From an uncultured Clostridia bacterium (GTDB lineage Bacteria > Bacillota_A > Clostridia > Oscillospirales > Ruminococcaceae), in NCBI GenBank assembly GCA_947169455.1, contig CAMVPV010000026.1, positions 1-9,454 on the forward strand: a stretch of DNA of 9,454 nt. The letters are read 5' to 3'. Below, one piece after another: positions 5,511 to 9,454 of the stretch. Position 1 is the stretch's first letter. Every line of letters starts with the position of its first letter. The translations under genes and the position numbers were made by a program. Under the pieces are notes generated by a model. It saw only the letters and a list, made by a program, of their open reading frames with translations, was not told where the DNA came from and searched no databases.

Positions 5511-7448
5511 ATGGCTTCAATTGAACGCATGGATCTTGTGAGCATTTCGGGGCACAAAGCCGACCTCGACGCCGTGCTGAACATCATCACCGAATGCGGC
5601 TGCTTCCATATAGAATCCGCCGCCGCTGTGGGCTCGTCAGCCGATGCGGGCGCTCTGAGGGAAGAAAACCCGTACAGCCCCATGCTGAAAACGCTGGAGG
5701 AGATATCCTCGGTGAGCGGACTGAAATATCAGGCAGTCCCCTGCGATGATATCAGGGATATGCCCGCCGGCAAGATGAAGGGGCGCATCAATACCATAAA
5801 GAACCGTATGCTGCGTCTGCGCGCCGACTGCCAGACCGCTGAGGACAAGCTCAAAGAGTACTCGCAGGCGCTCACGCAGGTGGAGCATCTTCAGGGTCTG
5901 AAGGTGGACTTCCAGCGGCTGTTCTCATGCAGCAATTTCAAGATACGCTTCGGAAAGCTGCCTTTCGACAGCTACACAAAATTGTCCTATTACGAGGACA
6001 AGAATTTCCTGTTCGTGCCGCTCTCGGAGGACAGCGAATACTGCTGGGGGATATGCTTCTCCCCGAATTCCGACGCGGAGGAAACGGACAGACTGTTCGA
6101 TTCACTGTATTACGAACGTATAAGGGTGCCCGATTACGTACAGGGAAATGCCGAGGACGCCGTGAAGGATCTTAAATCGAAGATGGCTTCATGTGCCGAG
6201 CGGCGCGATTCCGCAAAGCAGGCGCTCGAGGACTATACCAAAAAGGAAAAGAATTCGCTCTGCGGATACTTCACGCGGCTGAAGGAGCTGCATGACAGCT
6301 TTGATCTCAGAAGCAAGGCGGTCGTATCCGGAAAGAAATTCTACATAGTGGGATTTGTCCCCGAGATGTTCGCACAGCAGTTCCGCGATCTGATGAAAAA
6401 CAAGGTCGCTGATGTTTCGGTGGATATGAAGCCCTCGGACGAGCACGACAGGATACGTCCGCCGATACTCATGCGGAACGGAAGGTTCTCCGCACCGTTC
6501 GGTATGTTCACCGAGATGTACGGTCTGCCCGCATATAACGGAATAAACCCGACCACGCTCGTGGCGGTGACCTACACGATACTTTTCGGCATAATGTTCG
6601 GCGACCTCGGACAGGGGCTGTGCGTATCAATAATAGGCTGGATACTGTGGAAATTCAAGAAGGTACGGCTCGGCGCCGTGATGATGCGGCTCGGCATATC
6701 AGGTGCGATATTCGGGACGCTGTTCGGCAGCGTATTCGGAAATGAAGAACTGCTCGACCCCGTTTATGAGAGCCTCGGGATAAACTTTCTGCCGTTCAGG
6801 GCGATGCACAGCATAAATACCGTGCTGTACGGCGCAATCGGCATAGGCGTGTTCATAATAGTGCTCACCATGCTGATAAATATCTTCGTCAAGTTCCGCG
6901 AAAAGAACTACGAAGAAGCGTACTTCTCCAACAACGGCGTAGCGGGACTGGTGTTCTTCATGGCGCTGATAGGCGGGCTCGTCACCTCGGTGATGGGGCT
7001 GAACATAATGAACACGCCCTATGTGCTCTGCCTTATAGTGCTGCCGCTGATACTCATGTTCCTGCGCGAGCCGCTCGGGTGCATGATAAAGAAGAAGAAA
7101 TTCCACATGGAAAACGGGGTAGGGGATTTCATCGCCTCGAACCTGTTTGAATGCGTCGAGTTCCTGCTCGGCTATGCGACCAATACGCTCTCGTTCGTCA
7201 GAGTAGGCGGCTTCGTGCTCTCCCACGCGGGAATGATGGCTGTCGTATATTCGCTGGCGGAGATGTACAAGGGTGCATCGCCCGTGATAATAGTTATCGG
7301 GAACATATTTGTAATGGGTCTTGAGGGTATGCTTGTCGGGATACAGGTGCTCAGGCTCGAATTCTACGAGATATTCTCGCGCTTCTACGACGGCGACGGA
7401 AGACCGTTCACGCCCGTAAGGATAAATCTTGAAGAAACAACTGAATGA
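5511..7448 (+). CDS. ntpI: V-type ATP synthase subunit I (a-subunit)
   Basis: Subunit I is the membrane stator that provides the ion half-channels beside the rotating K ring and anchors the peripheral stalks. The 645 residues match the family. Residues ~1-340 form the cytoplasmic arm, with coiled-coil-like stretches at ~93-140 and ~214-267. From ~344 there is a membrane domain with about eight hydrophobic segments. The conserved block NTLSFVRVGGFVLSHAG contains Arg564, corresponding to the essential Arg that faces the K-ring carboxylate (Arg735 in yeast Vph1). A second conserved basic residue, Arg615, lies in the last segment in VGIQVLRLEFYE. ATG 5511 follows an unusual run of six G plus AT at 5496-5502 as ribosome site. 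The gap from subunit C is 66 bases. The K gene follows after 16 bases. Confidence 0.96.
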   Translation: MASIERMDLVSISGHKADLDAVLNIITECGCFHIESAAAVGSSADAGALREENPYSPMLKTLEEISSVSGLKYQAVPCDDIRDMPAGKMKGRINTIKNRMLRLRADCQTAEDKLKEYSQALTQVEHLQGLKVDFQRLFSCSNFKIRFGKLPFDSYTKLSYYEDKNFLFVPLSEDSEYCWGICFSPNSDAEETDRLFDSLYYERIRVPDYVQGNAEDAVKDLKSKMASCAERRDSAKQALEDYTKKEKNSLCGYFTRLKELHDSFDLRSKAVVSGKKFYIVGFVPEMFAQQFRDLMKNKVADVSVDMKPSDEHDRIRPPILMRNGRFSAPFGMFTEMYGLPAYNGINPTTLVAVTYTILFGIMFGDLGQGLCVSIIGWILWKFKKVRLGAVMMRLGISGAIFGTLFGSVFGNEELLDPVYESLGINFLPFRAMHSINTVLYGAIGIGVFIIVLTMLINIFVKFREKNYEEAYFSNNGVAGLVFFMALIGGLVTSVMGLNIMNTPYVLCLIVLPLILMFLREPLGCMIKKKKFHMENGVGDFIASNLFECVEFLLGYATNTLSFVRVGGFVLSHAGMMAVVYSLAEMYKGASPVIIVIGNIFVMGLEGMLVGIQVLRLEFYEIFSRFYDGDGRPFTPVRINLEETTE

Positions 7449-7450
7449 CC

Positions 7451-7455
7451 GGAGG
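7451..7455 (+). promoter_or_regulatory. Ribosome binding site that fixes the subunit K start
   Basis: GGAGG lies nine bases before ATG 7465. The same frame is open from TTG 7429, inside the subunit I gene, but that start would add 12 polar residues before the first membrane helix and has no such site. The ATG is therefore preferred. Confidence 0.8.
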
Positions 7456-7464
7456 AAATTGAAG

Positions 7465-7893
7465 ATGTATATTTTTATTCTGCCCCTTATTATCGTTGCG
7501 CTGCTCACACTGCCCGTAGTATATAGGATAAAGACCGCAGGAGGCTCTGCGGAAAAGACAAGGAACGCGCTCATCGCGAATATATGCACATTCTTCGGAG
7601 TACTGCTGCTCGCGGTAGTCCTTCCGATAGGCAATTTCGTTTCTGCGGAGGAGACCGATGCAGCCGCAAAGGCTGTATCCTCGGTAGGTCTGGGATATCT
7701 CGGCGCTGCCCTCGCGGTAGGCCTTGGCTCGATAGGCTGCGGCATCGCGGTAGGAAGTGCTGCTCCCGCTGCTATCGGTGCGGTAAGTGAGGAACCCAAG
7801 TCGTTCGGTAAGGCGCTCATCTTCGTCGCACTCGGCGAGGGCGTTGCCCTGTACGGATTCCTCATCGCGTTCATGATAATCAACAAGCTGTGA
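7465..7893 (+). CDS. ntpK: V-type ATP synthase subunit K (rotor proteolipid, c-subunit)
   Basis: Copies of subunit K form the ion-carrying rotor ring. The 142-residue protein has four hydrophobic segments: ~1-22, ~36-60, ~76-101 and ~116-141. The last two form a canonical c-type hairpin: a Gly/Ala-rich helix with GLGSIGCGIAVGSAAPAAIGA, a polar turn SEEPKSFG, and a second helix with VALGEGVALYGF carrying the ion-binding Glu125. The first two segments lack an acidic residue within the membrane and do not obviously resemble a second c hairpin, so each protomer probably contributes one ion site. The Na+-ligand pattern of the Enterococcus protein is not evident, so H+ versus Na+ cannot be decided. 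The start is set by GGAGG at 7451-7455. It lies between I and F, the usual place. Confidence 0.93.
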   Translation: MYIFILPLIIVALLTLPVVYRIKTAGGSAEKTRNALIANICTFFGVLLLAVVLPIGNFVSAEETDAAAKAVSSVGLGYLGAALAVGLGSIGCGIAVGSAAPAAIGAVSEEPKSFGKALIFVALGEGVALYGFLIAFMIINKL

Positions 7894-7897
7894 TGTT

Positions 7898-8206
7898 ATG
7901 CGATTCTTTTTGATAAGCGACAATATCGATACACAGATAGGTATGCGGCTCGCGGGGATACCCGGCGTTGTGGTGCACGGCGAGGACGAGACACGGCGCG
8001 CACTCATGCAGGCGATGGACGACAGCGATACCGCCGTTATCCTCATGACCGGAAAATGCGTCAACCTGATAGAGGAAACGGTCAGCAGACTGAAGCTCAC
8101 AAGGAGCCGCCCTCTTATCGTCGAAATACCCGACAGGCACGCTTCGGAGAGCGTGACATCCTCCATATCGAAATATGTGGAGGACGCTATCGGTATAAAG
8201 CTCTGA
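7898..8206 (+). CDS. atpF: V-type ATP synthase subunit F
   Basis: Subunit F is a small protein of the central shaft that binds subunit D and can modulate hydrolysis. The 102-residue length is normal (about 100-105). The sequence shows the expected alternating strand/helix pattern of the F fold: a first strand RFFLISDN, a helix and strand around IGMRLAGIPGVVVHG, a central strand TAVILMTGKCV, and a strand ending in PLIVEIPD, followed by a C-terminal helix with SKYVEDAIGIKL. It begins four bases after the K stop and has no good ribosome site, so it is probably translated by ribosomes finishing K. In Enterococcus hirae the corresponding gene is called ntpG. An 88-base gap separates it from E. Family assignment rests on size, motif style and position. 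Confidence 0.9.
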   Translation: MRFFLISDNIDTQIGMRLAGIPGVVVHGEDETRRALMQAMDDSDTAVILMTGKCVNLIEETVSRLKLTRSRPLIVEIPDRHASESVTSSISKYVEDAIGIKL

Positions 8207-8294
8207 AAGGTCAGAAGCAGGACGAAGTGCAGATATCCCTGTGATCTGATCTTTATGCGGGCAATGCCATTTGAATAAGAAAGGACGTATCTTT

Positions 8295-8882
8295 ATGGCT
8301 GATGACAGCGAAAAGCTCGAACGATTCATAAATGCCGTAAATGCCGACGCGGACGAACGCGCCGAGGATATAAGCATAGAAGCGGAACAGGAAAAATTCC
8401 GCATACTCGGCGAGGCGGATCAGACCGCCCGCGAAGCCGCCGAAAAATACGCTGCCGAACATTCCGCCAGAGGACACGGACTTCTCGGAGAAGTCTCCAC
8501 GGCAGAGCTTGAAATGAAAAAGACGGTGCTGCGCCGCAGGGAAGAACTCATCGACAGCGTGTTCGCAGCAGCCGCAAGAAGGCTCACGGAATTCCGCGGC
8601 AAAAAGGAATACCCCGCTCATCTCGCAAAGGCGGCGGCTTCTGCCGTTACCGACGGCGCGGTGATATCGCTCTCTCCCGCCGATATGAAGTACGAAAAGA
8701 CCATACGCGGCGCCCTCGGCGGAAAGGAAGTCACCTTCCGCGAGGACAAGAGCATACAGCTCGGCGGACTTTCCGTTTTCAGACCCGACACACACACTGC
8801 TGCCGATCTCACCTTCGATACCGCGCTCGAAGAACAGAGGAGCGCTTTCTCGGCAAAGGATCCGTTCGGGCTGAACGGCTGA
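8295..8882 (+). CDS. atpE: V-type ATP synthase subunit E
   Basis: Subunit E pairs with the H/G-like coiled coil to form the peripheral stalk; its globular end binds the head of the enzyme. The 195-residue product fits the family (about 190-200). Residues ~1-100 form a long charged helix rich in Glu, Ala and Arg; the rest is a small mixed domain with the conserved LGGLSV at 156-161 and LTFDTALEEQ at 172-181, typical of the C-terminal E domain. ATG 8295 was chosen because AAGGA at 8281-8285 is nine bases upstream; an in-frame TTG at 8271 would add eight residues and has no ribosome site. An 88-base gap precedes it; the A gene follows after 30 bases. The gene order F-E-A differs from Enterococcus hirae (E-C-G-A). 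Confidence 0.93.
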   Translation: MADDSEKLERFINAVNADADERAEDISIEAEQEKFRILGEADQTAREAAEKYAAEHSARGHGLLGEVSTAELEMKKTVLRRREELIDSVFAAAARRLTEFRGKKEYPAHLAKAAASAVTDGAVISLSPADMKYEKTIRGALGGKEVTFREDKSIQLGGLSVFRPDTHTAADLTFDTALEEQRSAFSAKDPFGLNG

Positions 8883-8898
8883 AATGCGAAAACAAATT

Positions 8899-8905
8899 AA
8901 GGAGG
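8899..8905 (+). promoter_or_regulatory. Ribosome binding site for the TTG start of subunit A
   Basis: AAGGAGG is seven bases before TTG 8913. The in-frame TAA at 8898-8900 excludes any earlier start, and the first in-frame ATG is about 21 codons later, inside the beta-barrel domain, so the TTG must be the start. Confidence 0.85.
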
Positions 8906-8912
8906 AAAACCT

Positions 8913-9454
8913 TTGAATACCGTATATTCCATAAACGGACCCGTTATAAAAGTCCGTGATACAAAGGATTTTTCCATGCAGGAAATGGTATATGCAGGTG
9001 ACAAGCAGCTTATCGGCGAGGTCATCGGCGTTACCGACGAGGAGACCACCATTCAGGTATATGAGGTCACGACCGGCATGAAGCCCGGTGAACCCGTCGT
9101 CGGCACCGGTATGCCCATGTCGGTGACGCTCGGCCCCGGCATAATCTCCAATATATTCGACGGCATAGAGCGCCCCCTGCGCAATATCGCGGAATCGAGC
9201 GGCGCGTTCATATCCGAGGGCATAAGCGTTTCCGCCCTCGATGAGGAAAAGCAGTGGGATGTCTCGCTGAAGGTACACGAGAACGATACTCTCAAGGGCG
9301 GCGATATCTACGCGGAATGCCCCGAGACGCCCGCAGTGGTGCATAAATGCATGGTGCCGCCGGGAATGTCGGGCAAGGTAGTATGGCTCGCAAAGAACGG
9401 AAAGTATAAGGTCAACGATGTCGTCTGCAAGATAGAGGACAGCTCCGGCACGCT
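8913..9454 (+). CDS. atpA: V-type ATP synthase catalytic subunit A, N-terminal part (3' end outside window)
   Basis: Subunit A carries the nucleotide-hydrolysing or ATP-making site and forms the A3B3 head with subunit B. Only the first 180 codons are present. The start of the beta-barrel domain is clear: VYSINGPVIKV at 4-14, then a block around EVIGVTDEETTIQVYE. LGPGIISNIFDGIERPL at 73-89 is almost diagnostic for A-type catalytic subunits. The region after ~110 (ALDEEKQWDVSLKVHEND onward) is the start of the bulge domain that distinguishes A from F1-beta. The P-loop and catalytic Glu lie beyond the window. The start codon is TTG, with AAGGAGG seven bases upstream and an in-frame TAA at 8898-8900 excluding an earlier start. 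Subunits B and D are expected next. Confidence 0.96.
   Translation, partial: MNTVYSINGPVIKVRDTKDFSMQEMVYAGDKQLIGEVIGVTDEETTIQVYEVTTGMKPGEPVVGTGMPMSVTLGPGIISNIFDGIERPLRNIAESSGAFISEGISVSALDEEKQWDVSLKVHENDTLKGGDIYAECPETPAVVHKCMVPPGMSGKVVWLAKNGKYKVNDVVCKIEDSSGT

Noticed and set aside
6699..7886. Minus-strand frame of 395 codons opposite subunits I and K
   Set aside because: Shadow of conserved membrane-protein genes; it crosses the I-K gap and has low-complexity composition rich in Tyr, His, Glu and Arg.
8253..9344. Minus-strand frame of 363 codons opposite subunits E and A
   Set aside because: Overlaps two certain genes and shows no domain.

Overview
The window reads as a bacterial chromosome segment from a Gram-positive anaerobe of the Clostridia, most likely a Ruminococcus/Oscillospiraceae-type organism. 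This is an inference from protein style: separate secD and secF genes, a bacterial V-type ATPase cluster, an ACT/DUF711 pair, strong GGAGG ribosome sites, frequent AUA and AGA/AGG codons, and moderately GC-rich genes next to a very AT-rich promoter region. All genes lie on the plus strand and no mobile element, CRISPR array, tRNA or rRNA was found.

Region 1 (1-1917) is the 3' end of secD followed by a complete secF that overlaps it by four bases (ATGA). Together they encode the SecDF accessory complex of the Sec translocon. The start of secD lies before the window.

Region 2 (1918-2318) is about 400 bases without a convincing gene. It holds a near-identical 33-base sequence in two copies 89 bases apart, the second forming a good intrinsic terminator. 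An AT-rich block follows with two good sigma-A-type promoters and two copies of the palindrome TTGTACAA, centres 32 bases apart, that look like operators.

Region 3 (2319-3967) is a two-gene unit: a small stand-alone ACT-domain protein (UPF0237 type) and a 451-residue DUF711/UPF0210 'PFL family' protein. The families are known neighbours, but their function is not established.

Region 4 (3984-9454) is the front part of a V-type (V/A-type) ATPase operon in the order H/G-like stalk subunit, C, I, K, F, E, A; A is cut by the window end, and B and D are expected beyond it. K and I form the membrane rotor/stator pair, C joins rotor to ring, F is in the central shaft, the H-like protein and E make the peripheral stalk, and A is catalytic.

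Only 16 bases separate the DUF711 gene from the first ATPase gene, with no visible terminator or promoter. The ACT and DUF711 genes and the ATPase are therefore probably one transcript driven from the 2100-2200 region. Nothing here is a clearly new enzymatic system. The most interesting points are that linkage, the palindrome-flanked double promoter, the duplicated terminator, and the unusual subunit K.
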